This document shows positions 11,694 to 24,456 of a stretch of 64,000 nucleotides of DNA, one piece after another. The position numbers and the translations under genes are program-made. How positions within the stretch are numbered: the first letter of the stretch is position 1; the number at the start of each line of letters is the position of its first letter. A model generated the notes under the pieces. It did not search any database, had not been told where the DNA came from, and was given only the letters and a program-made list of their open reading frames with translations. The DNA lies in contig JBAJFG010000310.1 of the NCBI GenBank assembly GCA_037903475.1, positions 1 through 64,000 on the forward strand, written 5' to 3'. This DNA comes from Ancylostoma caninum. Lineage: Eukaryota > Nematoda > Chromadorea > Rhabditida > Ancylostomatidae.

Positions 11694-13422
11694 GTCTGCC
11701 GGAGGAGTAGGAACACGGTACGCGCTCATTCGTGTCTCAATCGACCACTTCTTCTGCTGAGGCCCGGTTGAAACTGCGACCCAGTGTACCATTTGGCCAG
11801 ACAAGATGCGTGGGATGCGGTCGCATGCCAACGCGGAGCGGACGGGAAAATCCGCTCGCCACAGATGTCCGACTCGTCGAGAGCTGGTGCAGGGAGTGCA
11901 TGCCCGGCGAACTCATTTCTGAACTATTTTTGTAGTCACCGGTTGCAATAGAATATGACCTGCCTTAATCCTGCTATTCCCGTAGCAGGATCACAGCTGG
12001 TCAAATGCAGGATAAGGCGCGCCCGAATGTCTGAGATATTGAAGCAGAAGCTCATCAGTTGGACTATCCCAGTAACATGGAGCTTGAATCATTTCAGGTG
12101 ATTATTCGCACGACATTGGTTACACTGTACTGTTCACAGGTACTAAAGCCATTTGAAAGATGCTCTTGTGCAGAGTTGGGAGTGGCTGTTCATAACGCGT
12201 CCATAGGCATGTAAGAAATGTAACAAAAAAAGAGTAGGTGGTACCATTGCATCGGAAATTAGCTTTGCATGAAGGTGCGTGACTAAGAATTTGCAAGCAA
12301 GGCTAGAATCGAGAGGAGACTACTCCGAGCCCGACGTTGGAGAGGCGGCCAGACCCGTAGAATATACGCAATTTAAAGGGAGGATTTTGTATTTGAGCTC
12401 AGCTATGGATTAGTTTTGCTTATTTGCTAATTTTGTAAGCATTTCGCATGTGTGAAGCTTTTGCAGGTGCCTCAAGTGGTTGTCCCACCTCACTTTCTAG
12501 CGTCCCGAAGGGGCGTTAGTAATTTTCTAAATTTTCAAATCAAGTTCAAAGGAGATGGAGATTTCAGAGGCTTTTGTTACTAGCTCGATAGAGCAATAAT
12601 TCGAGAATACAACGGAGCAAATGAAATTGAAAAGAATTGATTTTGAAAGAAGATACTTAAAGAAATTGTGTTGAAGTGGTGGTGAAGACCGATTTTCAAA
12701 TAATTTTTTTCGCTGTTACTGAATGAATGAGGCAAGTTTTTTTGACAGTTGGCGAAAGAGTAGTATCAATAATCCAACTACAGAGTTTGAGCAGGATAAG
12801 TTCAGTACCAACGATGCTGTGGGCACTGCTATATTTTTTTTTCAATTGCAATTTTCAAAACAAACTTCAATTCTTCTCTCAGTTCAGCCAGAGCTAATAG
12901 AAATAGTAGCACAAAAATTCTTCCGCTCAATTTTCTTTCCTTGCTCATGCAAGGAGTGGGTGGTTATCCGATTAAATTCCGGGTCCCAGCTGCGAGGTCC
13001 CCTTTGCACCTCAAGGAACCCTCTCAAATTTTGAGTAGTGGGGTTTTTTGACCCCTTTCACGAAAACCACCATTATTTTGCACGCCAGCTCCGTTTTCTA
13101 CCCGATATCGGCATTTTTTCTCAGTTTCCTACCGCACACCTACCGTAACCCACGCAGAAATGGGGTTACGGTGCAAAACGGATACGATATTCGTGCTCAG
13201 CACCTCAGACAACCCTCCCCCCCCCCCACCTCTATGGAAAGTCGATGGTATATATAGGTGTACTAAAACTGTGTTGCTTTGAAAATCGCCTCGTATTGCA
13301 TAGGAAAATGAATTCTCTCAATCCCTTCCAAAACCCTTGATTGCACACGGAGAGACCCCCAAGGATTCAGTCACTGAGCACAACTCTTCCTTGTTTTTCT
13401 CGTTGTAGACGAAAAGATTCGC
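11694..13422. other. Unassigned stretch with a dispersed-repeat copy
   Basis: No gene recognised. From about 13040 the sequence belongs to a repeat family also present near 23820-24245. It includes a copy of the ~32-bp core motif at 13172-13204 and a C-run near 13213-13225. Confidence 0.4.
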
Positions 13423-13607
13423 ACATGAAACCTATACCGTTCGACTCAGAATTGCGCCCTGCTAAAATCATTGTCATTTAAGAGAAGCGCGGCGAAGCTG
13501 CGCTTCGCCAAAAATCGATAAAATCGATTTCTCGAAAAAACGGCAAAAGACCATGACGCTGCACTGGAGGGCACAATTCAGAGTCGAACGGTATAGGTTT
13601 CATGTGT
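13423..13607. mobile_element. Small palindromic (snap-back) element
   Basis: Arms 13423-13460 and 13568-13607 are near-perfect inverted repeats, both beginning ACATGAAACCTATACCG when read inward. The ~107-bp centre holds a second perfect 8-bp stem (GGCGAAGC/GCTTCGCC, 13491-13509). The structure suggests a MITE-like or foldback remnant. No target duplication was seen. Confidence 0.65.
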
Positions 13608-16458
13608 GTTTGTCCTCTGGATCGTGAGATATGTATAAGCGATTACAGACAAACACACAAACTTATGAGTTTTACTATGTAGTGATATTAATATTGTTAA
13701 TAATAAAACCGTATTTGAGATTTTATGGCCAATTTTATCGTAAGATTTGTGGAGGAATATGGAAATAATAAACGGTGGTGATTCTATTATGGTGTTTGTT
13801 GTTATATTCATGCATGAGGGAGATTCGGCCGATGCATTTAACGGTTTACGGGCAGGCCGGCTACTCATTCTCGGGCAAATGACGGGAATACACGTGGCAT
13901 GCTGCATTAATAACACCGGTCAGGCCGCGTGAGGTGCTTCGTCTTCCTAGTATTTGATTGCGGCCAACACGATGAAAGTGCCTGAGCAGGCATACCAACA
14001 GGCAGGTTGTGGTGAATATCAAAAGAAAGGGCGAAAGGGATGCTATCTATATAAGCATATCTGTGATATCAGTGCCCAAGTTTCAAGTCATTCAAAACGT
14101 TGTCAAGTCAGTCCGTATCCTACGAAGCGTGATGGCATGGTGGTGTCGAGCAGTTGCTCCCCTATATTTGAATGTTAGAAATCTGGAATCAACCGGAAGG
14201 CCAGACGAGTAGTATTATAGGGTGGCACTGGAGTTAGGATGGATATAAGCACTGGAAATCGATTGCATGGCACGTTCAAAACCTCCAAATTGTCTCCATG
14301 GTGATATGGTGAGGTGGGAAGGTCAATGAACTCGATGAAATCGATGTCACAACGCAAAATGGTTCTGGAATTCATCACGGGCATCTTCAGCATCCCTATA
14401 TGCAAATTTACATACATCTCTGTTTCGATTAAATAGCAATAGTAGTGTTCCCAGTAATATCACAATACTAACAAGTAAAAAATTGGAAATAAGAATTGCA
14501 AGCAGCTAGACAACTTTATTTGACCATGCACAGGTCTAACTACCTTCACCAGGAGGAGGAAGCCAAAATGTCTATCGCCGCTCGGTAATATGCTAAATCA
14601 TGTCATAGACATGTATTAACTTGCAAGCCAATGTCTATTTGTCGCCCGGGTTATATCCATTTGTATTTTCAGAATCGATAACGCATCTTCTAAGCGTGGG
14701 GTGCATTTCATAGATGTGCATCCAAATATTTTCCCAAAGATGTGGAAAAAACGGCATTAATGGGAATTCGTTGCAATTGGTATCGGTTTTCCCTCCTTAC
14801 AGGTATATCAAAACGTTCCTGCTCCGTATTTCTGTACTATTCTGGGAGCATCACACAGGGTAAAGCCTTTCATGTTAGTTAGCAAGTATCATGGGATTTT
14901 ATAAGACCACCTAGGAATCACAACTTTTTGTTCGAGCAAACATCAAAAAATGCCTATCCAGCCACATAGAAGCAACCGTCGAATTTCTGTTTTGGAAACG
15001 AATATTTTATTGGACGATATCTAACTCCTACATCGAATTGTAAACAAAGAGGAAGTCTTCTAGCATGACCATATGAAACTGTGGACCTCAATGCTAGTGA
15101 GGGAGTGAGAATCAGTTAGGAACGAAGCGACTCCTGATCAACGAACAGAGGCAAAGGGAGGGTCGAGTCCTACAGCTGTAGCAAAAATTATTGAGCATTG
15201 CAAACAGATTTCACGAGCACGGAGTGTGCAAGGATGTAAGCTATTTTAAACTTCTTTTGGAAATTTCCCAGGCAATCATCTGATAATTTTAAGCTTCGCA
15301 GAACTTTGGGTCTCTAAGACCTTCTCAGTGTTCGACAGGAAAATTCTAGTTGTATTATACATTCGACAAAGGTTTTCGAACATCTTGTAGAAAGCGAAAA
15401 CGACATTCTGTAGTGTACCTTTATTGCCGGTAAGCGGTAAATACCCTGTCACGATTTGAATTCCCAAACAGAGAGCAATGGGTCACCTCATGCAGATCTC
15501 TGAGCCCAGTGCAATTGAATATGGAACGTGAAGAAGGAAACGTCTCGTCCAACATCCTGTGAGATAGAGGAAAGAACGTGTTAGCTGGTTAGCTGACTAT
15601 CTACTGGTAAACTCCAAAATGTAGTCAAATACTTCGTTCCATCTCGTTCGAAAACTAGCTTGGAAAAATGACTGCAGAAATTCAACCGTGGGATTCAGCC
15701 TCTTCTACGAGACACCTTCCTCATAAAATTATACTGCATGACAGTGATGGTGCATCTCGTAATCTAGCCAGTTCGTAGACGGGGCTAGGGCGTAGCTATC
15801 AGAATCCATGAGAAAATCTGAAACGACACATCAGCGAAACCAGATAAATAATGAAAATAGCTTACGCTCGGTGTTTATATAAAGGTGATAAAAAATCATT
15901 ACAAAATTGGCTTAAACTGATGAAATGACATAAGGATAGTGCTTCGATGGATTCATAAACATTTGCTTCAAAATTTCACTGCAGTAGCTGCTCTGCAAGC
16001 GGTACAGGCCGGAGCCTTTTTATTACCTCTGTAAATTACCCTCTGAGCAAAGGGTTTTGCACTGCTATTGCTAGGAACTTTAAATTTCATGCGTTTTGAT
16101 TAATGTGAGCCTGAGAAATCGCACTAGTGGAGCGCATGTCAGATGTACTCGTATTCATATTCATTAGAGAAGTATCCAACCATTGCGTGGTCTCATGAAT
16201 ACCAAAGAAATCTCTTTTTCAAACCTCTATGGTTGCTTTGGTTGGAACCACTTGATTCAGCTGCTCTTCTCTATGCTTTCGCTGTGCTACACTTCGAGTC
16301 CTGTTTAACACCTTCGCGACAATGTGCTCAACCGGTTGACATGCATGGTGCGACGCGCGGGACCGCGTGCTCAACCGGGTGAGCACGCTCTTTCCAGAGT
16401 TATATTTTTGGGGAACAGTCATAATTAGCAAACCTCTGTAGTGTTATACTAACAAATA
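13608..16458. other. Unassigned gene-poor stretch
   Basis: Only short frames without domains. The segment at about 16295-16380, read on the minus strand, resembles 16855-16960 inside the adjacent TIR element (shared GTTGAGCACG and CGCGAA.GTGTTAA blocks), so part of this flank is a related repeat in the opposite orientation. Confidence 0.4.
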
Positions 16459-17453
16459 TTCAAGAAAAGAACTGGCGACACCATTCCTCACAAATTTACT
16501 TATCGTTTATGCAATTATAAATATGGTGTCATGTTTATAATTGCAGTGATTATTATTATTATTTATTTATTCATGCTCTGCCCAGTGCATGTATAGAAAT
16601 TGTTACACTAACAATTTCTGTACATGAACCGAGGAGAGCAGATCTTTAAACTTTTTTAAAATATGTGGTTGAAACATACAGAAGACAGAACGAAACATGA
16701 AAAAGAAACTAGAGTCACTATCAAGTGAATGGACGACAAACATTTGGAAAGACTCTTAACGATCACAAAAGAGATAGAGATCGGGTTCAGATTTGTGCGA
16801 ATTCGGGGTATTATGCGATGGAGGAAAAATTCCTACCACGTGAGACCACGCGCTCGAGCAGTTGAGCACGGGTCCCACTTGTACAAAAGCGCGTGTGTCC
16901 CATGTGACACACCATGCCAAAAGCGTAACGTCGCGAACGTGTTAAGTGTCTCAGTGGTACATATAAAGGGGCAACCAGGTTTTGACATGGTTCCTGAGGG
17001 GAAGCTGGACTTCGCAAAAGGGGCAAACAGCAAAGATGGCACCAAATACAGTCCGGAGCAGATCTCGTGAAAAGACTGGGTGGTGTTTAGAAGTGGTAGT
17101 AAGGAGGACACCATGTTTATACAGTGGACGTCAACGACGGTGGCCCATTCGCGGCCTCGAGAAAGATGCCGCTCAACCGCGCCGCGGCAGCCATAGCCGA
17201 TGTCCTCTGCTGCTCCTGTGGTATTTCTAGCAGCTTTCCTCCCCGTTTTAAGGATTTTCGGCCGAATCGGGAAGAAAGAGCCTAGGAATAGCATTCCGGT
17301 GGCAGGCGACACCGATCCCGGTGCACGCGGCGCGGTTGCGCGGCGTCCTTCTCGAGGCCGTGGATGGGCCAACGTCTTTGACGTCCACTGTAATTGCATA
17401 AACGACGAATATGTACACTTCTGAGGGATGGTGTCGCCAGTTATTTTCTTGAA
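16459..17453. mobile_element. Non-autonomous TIR element, ~995 bp
   Basis: The ends 16459-16498 and 17414-17453 are ~40-bp terminal inverted repeats. Both read inward TTCAAGAAAA(G/T)AACTGGCG followed by ACACCAT. A second inverted pair lies inside (17121-17183 versus 17328-17391, around TCGAGAA with GC-rich flanks). An (ATT)n tract occurs near 16550. No transposase is present; the 211-residue minus frame at 16833-17468 is a by-product of the palindromic GC-rich interior. A target-site duplication is not obvious, so the superfamily is open. Confidence 0.75.
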
Positions 17454-19926
17454 GTTCAAATCGAACAACTATCTATCCCTCTTGACAGACGTAGTGGCCA
17501 TATAGGCAACACCCCTGCTTCCTCTCCCCAGCCCTCCCCCCTCCCATCCTCCCAGGGCATTCAAACCCATTTGCTGTGTGAAAGTGAATCTCGCCATCTC
17601 TTATATTTCCTTCCTTGCTACTGTACTTCTTCTATAGCAGACATAGCTAGAGGCGGCATGAGATGGACTGTGAAACAAAACGCGGGAAGGACATCAGTGC
17701 ATCACTTGGAGGTCTAGGAGGGAGAATGGAGCGGGAAAGCAGCTTTTGTTTTTGTTTCTGTTTATCTTTTTCTGTAGTAGGTATTGTGTGTTATATTAGA
17801 TCGATATCAAACCAACGGCGTTGTGCGCGCGCCGTCAGAATTTGTTATCCATGCCTGTGTCGAAATTTTGAGGAGCCTTTTTTCCCTAATGATAATAAGC
17901 CTTCTTTCTCTCCGACATCAAAGATCTATGTACATCCACATACATACATACAGGCCATTCACTGCGCCCTTGGTATCGCACGGCTCGTACCCATGCAGTT
18001 GGCGCTTTCCACGTATGTACTTCCACATCATATAAGGGGCCGTTTCAACATACTGGGTAACTAAAAGCTAATGGGACCAACAAGACAAGCTAGAACGTAC
18101 GGGACTTGTCAAAAGTACCTCTGCGCCCTCCACGTAGGATTTCACCTACACCGAGTCTGTTCTGAACCGCCTGTACACATGCATGTACATAATTGGTGGT
18201 GCATCTACGTATACATGCACGTCTAAAGACATGCGTATGCGTTTGTGCATGTAGGTATTTGTACGTGCATATGCGCAAAATTTCACATTGCACACATTTT
18301 TAGTTTCCTTCACGTTACTGAATAGTTTGTGAGAAATCTCATACTGTTTAGTTTTACGTATGAAAATAATGTACGAAACAAAATGACAACAGATCCTAAA
18401 GTATAGAACTTCCGCCTCTTAAAGACACAGGAAGTGATCCTGGGTGTTGAAATAATACAATGCACAGTTGAGTTACATCCTCCAGCAGGGTTTTCCAAGT
18501 TGAGAAAGAGTTAGAGTTTTCCAGGCAACATACGTAGCTAGAACCGAACCACTGTCAGCAACCCCACCGTTTTGACAAAATCAGTCCCAAGGTGGTTTCT
18601 CTGTTCCATTGGGTTGCCGACTGCCTGTGATGGCTGAGCACGCCACCGTTAGACTGTCAATCCGGAGGGAATTCCCGCTTGCCATACTTTCTCCCTCAGT
18701 ATCCAGGGCACCACTCTCTGCTGCCTCAGACGTTGGGCTGCACGGCAATCGGTGGGGCGATCAAGTCACGGATTACGCAGGACTTCTTCGATTTCGGATC
18801 AAGACGACGCTAGCACGAATTGGCGTGGGAACCGCTTCACGCTCTGCACCTGTTACGCTGAAACAGTCTCTAAAAATACTCTTCACGTTATTTCCAAGCT
18901 GTAAAGCGCATCAAATTCCATGTTATTGCTCCGCATGGGCCCAAGGGCGAAGACAGTGGCAATGAACAAACAATTGAGCAACGGAATACTAGTCATCCGT
19001 GGGAAATGAAGTTTTCATCACGAGATGTTGGGGACGTTTGCTTTGTCGTGCATCCATCTCGTCGACTCACACGAGATCCTTCTCGCCGGGCTGCTGTCCT
19101 CTGTGTCCTCTGCACTCTCCTCCTAGAGACATCCGAGACATCTATCGGCGGTGGACAGGGGAGACGGCCAAGGGTACAACTCAAACGGAGGTCGCCAACA
19201 TATCACAAGCCGAGGATAATGTCCCTTCGGCGTTTCAGTAGTTCATTTCAGTAGTTCTCAGTTTTTATTACCATCGTTGTGCTGTTGATACGACCGCCGT
19301 CTCAACCATTCAAAAATTCGATTTAACCGTAAGTTAGAAAAGAACATCTACAACAGCAAAGGAAGAAAATAAGTCATACATGACGTTATCTTCGCTGAAT
19401 ATCTATTCATATACGACCGGTACACTGTAGAAGACTACGAGATGTTTCTAAAAAGCTAAGATCTCTACTGAACGCACCTTAATACCCTGGACGATAAACA
19501 AGGAATGCATCTCGCAAGCAACTAATAAACTGCCCCTTAGAGCAGGTGATGGCCAATGCCAGCGCAGAAGAGCTTTGTGAGAGGATCTGAAAAAATACAG
19601 GCCGGCAAGATTCTAGAAGCAGCAGGAGGGAGTATCGGAACAATGGAGGAATCACCTCTGCCGTGTATCGCACTGGTTCACCCCGCGCTTTTGTGATGCG
19701 ATGAAACCTCGTGAAGGAAGGGGAATTATTATGAAAAAAGTACCCCCTCAAAAATATTGACAGAAGGATAAGCAGGGAAAGTCTGATATCCTGTCGGCCC
19801 TGGAAGAAGAAACTTTGAAGGAGGTAGAAATTTGGGTTGAGCTGATCATCCATATGGTCAGCTATTCGAGTAAGTCGCCCGTATCTACAATTGCCTTCAT
19901 CACTGCTGAATAAATGAGACAAACGA
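17454..19926. other. Unassigned stretch
   Basis: No gene recognised. 18165-18275 is an alternating purine/pyrimidine-rich tract full of ACATGCATG-like words. 18600-19260 is GC-richer but without a convincing reading frame. 19000-19926 may be the body of the Helitron whose 3' end lies at 19958. Confidence 0.35.
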
Positions 19927-19958
19927 AGCACCCGAGCGAAGCCGAGTACATCATCTAG
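19927..19958 (+). mobile_element. Helitron 3' terminus
   Basis: CACCCGAGCGAAGCCGAGT, a short hairpin, is followed by ACATCATCTAG. The terminus ends in CTAG at 19955-19958 and the next base is T. This closely matches the complete Helitron end at 21307-21337. No matching TC-type 5' terminus was found to the left, so the copy may be long, decayed or 5'-truncated. It ends exactly where the RTE reading is interrupted. Confidence 0.7.
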
Positions 19959-19959
19959 T

Positions 19960-20400
19960 AGGACCACAACCGTCTATGTCATGCGGGTCTCCTTTCTTGA
20001 ACAGCAACGTGATCCTTCTCTCCTTCCATTGGTTAGGCACCTTGCATTCCGACAGGGACAGCGTGAAAAACCTGGCCAGTGTGCATAGAAGAACTGCTCC
20101 TAAGCTCTTCAGATATTTGATCAGAACCTGCCAATTCAAGTGCTGTACGATTCTTCACCGACTTTATGACACGTCGAGCATTGGAAAGACGAACCAACAG
20201 GACGACTTCTCCATTCTCCCTAAATGGCATGGAGAAAGATGGAAATGACTACCAAAGAAATTTGAGTAGAAGATCTTCTGCATTACTTTTCTAGACGAAA
20301 TCAGTTCGTATGGGCGCTTTAGAGCGATCAGCGATGAGCTGGTAATTCCATGCAACTCTCGCGGCTCCACGCCGGCGAATCAGCTAAGGAGTTTCCTGTG
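19960..20400 (-). pseudogene. RTE-type LINE reverse-transcriptase fragment
   Basis: The minus strand encodes, across at least two frameshifts, the region just before and into the RT domain of an RTE-clade non-LTR retrotransposon. Landmarks are SVKNRTA..SDQISEEL, LARFFTLSLSECKVPNQWK and LLFKKGDPHDID, all characteristic of RTE elements in parasitic nematodes. The reading stops abruptly at 19959, where the conserved continuation (NYRPI-like) is replaced by a Helitron terminus. Similarity may extend weakly to about 20520 on the N-terminal side. The copy is dead. Confidence 0.8.
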
Positions 20401-20616
20401 ACAATCACACTTATGATTCTAAAGCCCCTAGCTTTCCTTGCGCCGTCGTGGAGATTGAATATCAAGCTGTATCGAATGCTCAACTGATAGATCTTTTTTA
20501 TCAGTCTTGTATCATGAGAGCTTCAGAGTTACACTTCATTCCAGTAAGCTTCCGGCGCTTGTATCAGGCTGTTGCGAAATTAATTGCCGAAATAGGCACT
20601 CCTGTTTAAAATGTAA

Positions 20617-21337
20617 TCTGTATATATAAAAGTGAAAGTTTGTATGTATGTGTGTATGTATGTAATTAATAGAAAACGCGAAGGATAAACCGATGCGGAC
20701 CAAATTTTGCATGCACATCCTTCGCGGCCGGCGGAGGTTATAGGCTACTTTGCACATGGGATTATCGATTGATTTATCGATTTTATTGATTTTTCGTTAT
20801 TTTTGAGCAGGGGTCGGTGAGGACATGTCTTCTAGGGTTCCTCAGTACGCTGAACCCGAATATGACGACCATTTTGCGCCAAATTATCAAGTTATTGATT
20901 TTATTGATTTTTTTCTATTCTTGATCATGGGATGGTAAAGACATGTCCACTGGAGTTGCTCAATACGCTGAATACGAATATGACAACCATTTTGCACGAA
21001 ATGTCGAATTATCGATTTTATTGATTTTTGGCTCCTCTGCTCAATGGAGCAGTGAAGACATGTCTCCTGGAGTTCCTCGATACGCTGAATATGAATAGAC
21101 ACACACGACAAGCACTTTGTACGGATGCATCGATTCAAATTCACCAATATAGGTTTGCTAACATTTCGCCTACAAGTCGATGGGGAAGGGTCACTTGAGA
21201 TTCGCTAGCATGCTGATCACCAAAATTATGGATATTTTATTGAATTTGTCGGTGATCTCGGTGATAGTAATTGGCCTCAGCAGTGTGATGTAGCCAATGT
21301 AGTAAAACACCCGAGCGAAGTCGAGTACGGCAGCTAG
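20617..21337 (+). mobile_element. Non-autonomous Helitron, 721 bp
   Basis: It starts TCTGTATATATAAAAGTG after an A and ends in CTAG at 21334-21337 before a T, as expected for Helitron insertion between A and T. The 3' end has the short hairpin ACCCGAGCGAAGTCGAGT (one mismatch) about 10 bases before CTAG. A GTATGTAT microsatellite follows the 5' end. The body contains three tandem repeats and no Rep/helicase gene, so movement would depend on an autonomous element elsewhere. Confidence 0.85.
20772..21120 (+). repeat. Three ~118-bp tandem repeats inside the Helitron
   Basis: Units begin near 20772, 20889 and 21007. Each starts with a form of TTATCGATTTTATTGATTTTT, then GACATGTC..C(T/C)GG and TACGCTGAA.ACGAATATGA, ending around CATTTTGC. 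The third unit is the most diverged. The last part of each unit matches the dispersed ~32-bp motif found elsewhere in the window. Confidence 0.75.
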
Positions 21338-24300
21338 TAATTCTATATTTCAGTTTTCGATCTGTTGCTTGTTTTCGTTTCGTGCATTATCCTTATAGAG
21401 AATTATAACTTAAAATTAATTAATAGGAATTATAGAAGATTATAATTAAAGATATAATAAAAAAATTATAAACAAATAAAATTATAGATTGCAAGAAATA
21501 ATTGATAACTTAATAATAATCATAACTTAAGATTTTAAAAAATTGAATCAAAATTATAACGAAAAAAATTATAACTCGGCTTAACCACAACTTTGTATAT
21601 CATTTTAGCATCCATTATATTCGGCGGATCCTTCTCGACAATCCGGCGAGAACTGCACTCCTTTACAACGAAAACTGAGATCACAGGAATACGTAAACTT
21701 TTTGAAAGCGATTTCAGCATACTTCACATTATCCATCTGCTGCTGTTGCAGGATTGCATCTGGAGCTCGTAGAAAGGATATGTAGGAGGGTAATTGTCTG
21801 AGGAAGAAGCGCAAGAAGTGAGAACCTCGATGCCTTACTGCATCAGTTTTTGCATGGTGAGTTCTGGAATGTAGTGCTTAACGGTACCCTGGAGCAGAGG
21901 AAACCAGCTTTTGTCCACCACGGCCAACCACATCTTTTACAAATTTTCGGAAATCAACTCGAAATCATAATACTGGCGCTCTGCTGTCAATGCCAGAGGA
22001 GCAGACAACCAAAGCCAGCATGCAGAGCGCCTGTGTCTCTGCGCAAGAGAACCGCACCGCGATCCCGCCCCTTGTCCATGTTCGTTTGGAGTTGCCTGTA
22101 TTTGATGTGATTCCTTCCATTTTGATGCTTCTCCACTGTCACTTAGTGAAATCTCCCTTCAGGCGCACCCTGCGACGTCTTCTCATCGAAGGAACCAGTG
22201 CGTCGTTACTGCAGACGAACAGACGAACTCATTTTATAGGCCCTTTCTGAGCAATACCTCTGACAGTAGAGAGAAGAAAGGGATAAACAGAAATTTAGGT
22301 CAGCAAATTCGGGAATGAAAATGGCCTAAAGACTGCATATTTCCTTTAGGCTCGTGTAACGTTATGGTCCAGTTAAGTTCGTTTCACCATTATGTCACCG
22401 GAAGTGAATTTTTGTTTTGTTTTGTTTTGTTTTTTCTTCTTTCTTTTCTGACGGATCCATCACAAAAGCAATGGATATTAGGGGCTAATCAACATCCGGG
22501 GCCCCAAAATTTTGGGAAGTTCTTTTTTTGCTGAAACTTTGTACATATAGTGGGGTTATCTGAGGTGAATGTTTGTATCTGTTTTGTAGCATAATTTCAT
22601 TTTGTAGGTTTACGATGGGTGTGCGGTAGATACTGCATCTCATAAGGTTTCTCCAAAATTTGCACATGAGGCTTTTTTTCAGGTGCTAAGTACGAATATT
22701 GTAATCATTTTGTATGAAGTCTCCGTTTTTACAATGTGATAACAAAGTCTTTGGCCAAATATAATAAATTGTAAGACCGGGATCAGATGGGCTAGCAGTC
22801 TGGAAATTTACCTGGGCCATATAGAATTCATGCGCTTTAAGAACCCACTCTCGGATTTCGGATATCTTTTCTGGCTTCTCCGTAGAGTTGACAAAACCGT
22901 TGGCCACTGCAGCGCACGAGGGCCGCAAGTTGGTCGAGAATTTATGACCCTGTTTTCTTGTTCGCTAGGGAAGCTGGTGTTTGAGCGAAAGTTAACTCAA
23001 CTTTTGTGCTTAAGGAACTACAATTCAGAAATCCAGAGATCTCCATCGTTTCAGGGAGCATGATAATTATTAAGCAAATATGATGGTTTGGTGAAATTGG
23101 GGACTGAGGAGTCTGAACCAACTTTTTGTTGCTTTTTTCTTTCGAAACTTGATGGGAAACTTTCGTCAAAAGCCCACCTTATTCCTGTCAGATGTGCTAA
23201 GCCTAAGAAATGGCATACGTACCTTCTGCTCCGCCCACTTTTGCCATTTGTTTTGTACATTCTTTTGGGAAAAAGCGGTGGTGGCAGCCTATTGACCATT
23301 TCCGGCCAATAAAACGAGTTTAAACACTGATCTCCATAGAATAGAAAGGCTCTACCCTCTTGAATATTGAGAAGAAAATTGGTGATCTGGAGAGCCAATT
23401 AAAAGTTCTTGGAAAAGATGTCATCGACACTCTACTTGCGGCCATTTCCGTCTCTACGTGGTTTCATGTTTGCAGATTATACAAGGTTCAAGTAGGGCTA
23501 TGGATCATGGAATTTTGCATGCGTGTTCGAGACATTTGCGTAGTCAACGTGGATATACATAAAGTCATGGTTTTTCTGACAAAGCGCAAGAAATAATTGC
23601 AATAAAATCTTTGACCAAAGACTTTGTTGTCACCCTGTATGTGGCTCGATTACTGCAGAAATTTGACAGAATTTGAAGAAATCGGCAGGAGAATTGCACT
23701 TTCATGCAAATTGGTGTTTATTTATTTACTTACTCGAATACACCCCAGGGTGTGCCATGTTATGTAATAATCGTGATCAGGTTTTCAAACTCCCCCTTCT
23801 TTGCAAAATTCGAGAGGATTCTGTGAGACCGTACCGCACATATCGTAGACCTACCATAACCCTGCAAAAACGGTGTTACGGTACAAAATAGACACGATAT
23901 TCGTGTTCAGCAACTCGAATAACCCTACCGGCACTTTTCCGCAACCGAGGCCCCAAGTGAAAGTTCGCATAGTACGGTTACTCGAGGTACTCAACTCGAG
24001 TATATGTCGTATCCATTTTGCACCCTAATCCCGTTTTTGCAAGGTATCTCACAGAATCCTTTCAAATTTTGCAAAGAGGAGTTATTCCAAGTGCTGATCA
24101 CAATTATCAATATCAATTCGAGTGAAATTTTTGTCATTTTTGTCCCGACATCGGCAATTTCTGTCCAATTTCTGCAGTAATGGCAATGTGGCGACGTGAG
24201 AACGGGGACAAAAGGGGACCACATTTGTACTCAGCACCTTAAAGGCAGGGGTCCACCTCATTTTCGTAGTTCAGCTAACAGCAGATTCTGCATCTACTCG

Positions 24301-24456
24301 GCGCGATGGTTCTAACGGTATACATAAATTGTCTCAAAATGGTCTATAAACCCGTCTACCAGGACGGGGTCTGTAACAGTTTGCCAACCCGAGTTGACAT
24401 GTGAAGCCGTTGATCTTATCGATTGGACACGCCAAGACTCGTTGACCGGCGGCGGG
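21338..24456. other. Repeat-rich stretch without a recognised gene
   Basis: It opens with an AT-rich tract (21400-21600) and includes a (TTTTG)n run near 22412-22435. Copies of the ~32-bp motif occur at 22681-22713 (plus), 23882-23914 (minus) and 23987-24023 (plus), with a weaker one near 24215-24242. The 23820-24245 part resembles 13040-13230. No coding gene recognised. Confidence 0.45.

Noticed and set aside
16833..17468. 211-residue minus-strand ORF
   Set aside because: It covers a GC-rich inverted-repeat interior plus one TIR; stop codons are rare there for compositional reasons and no domain is seen.
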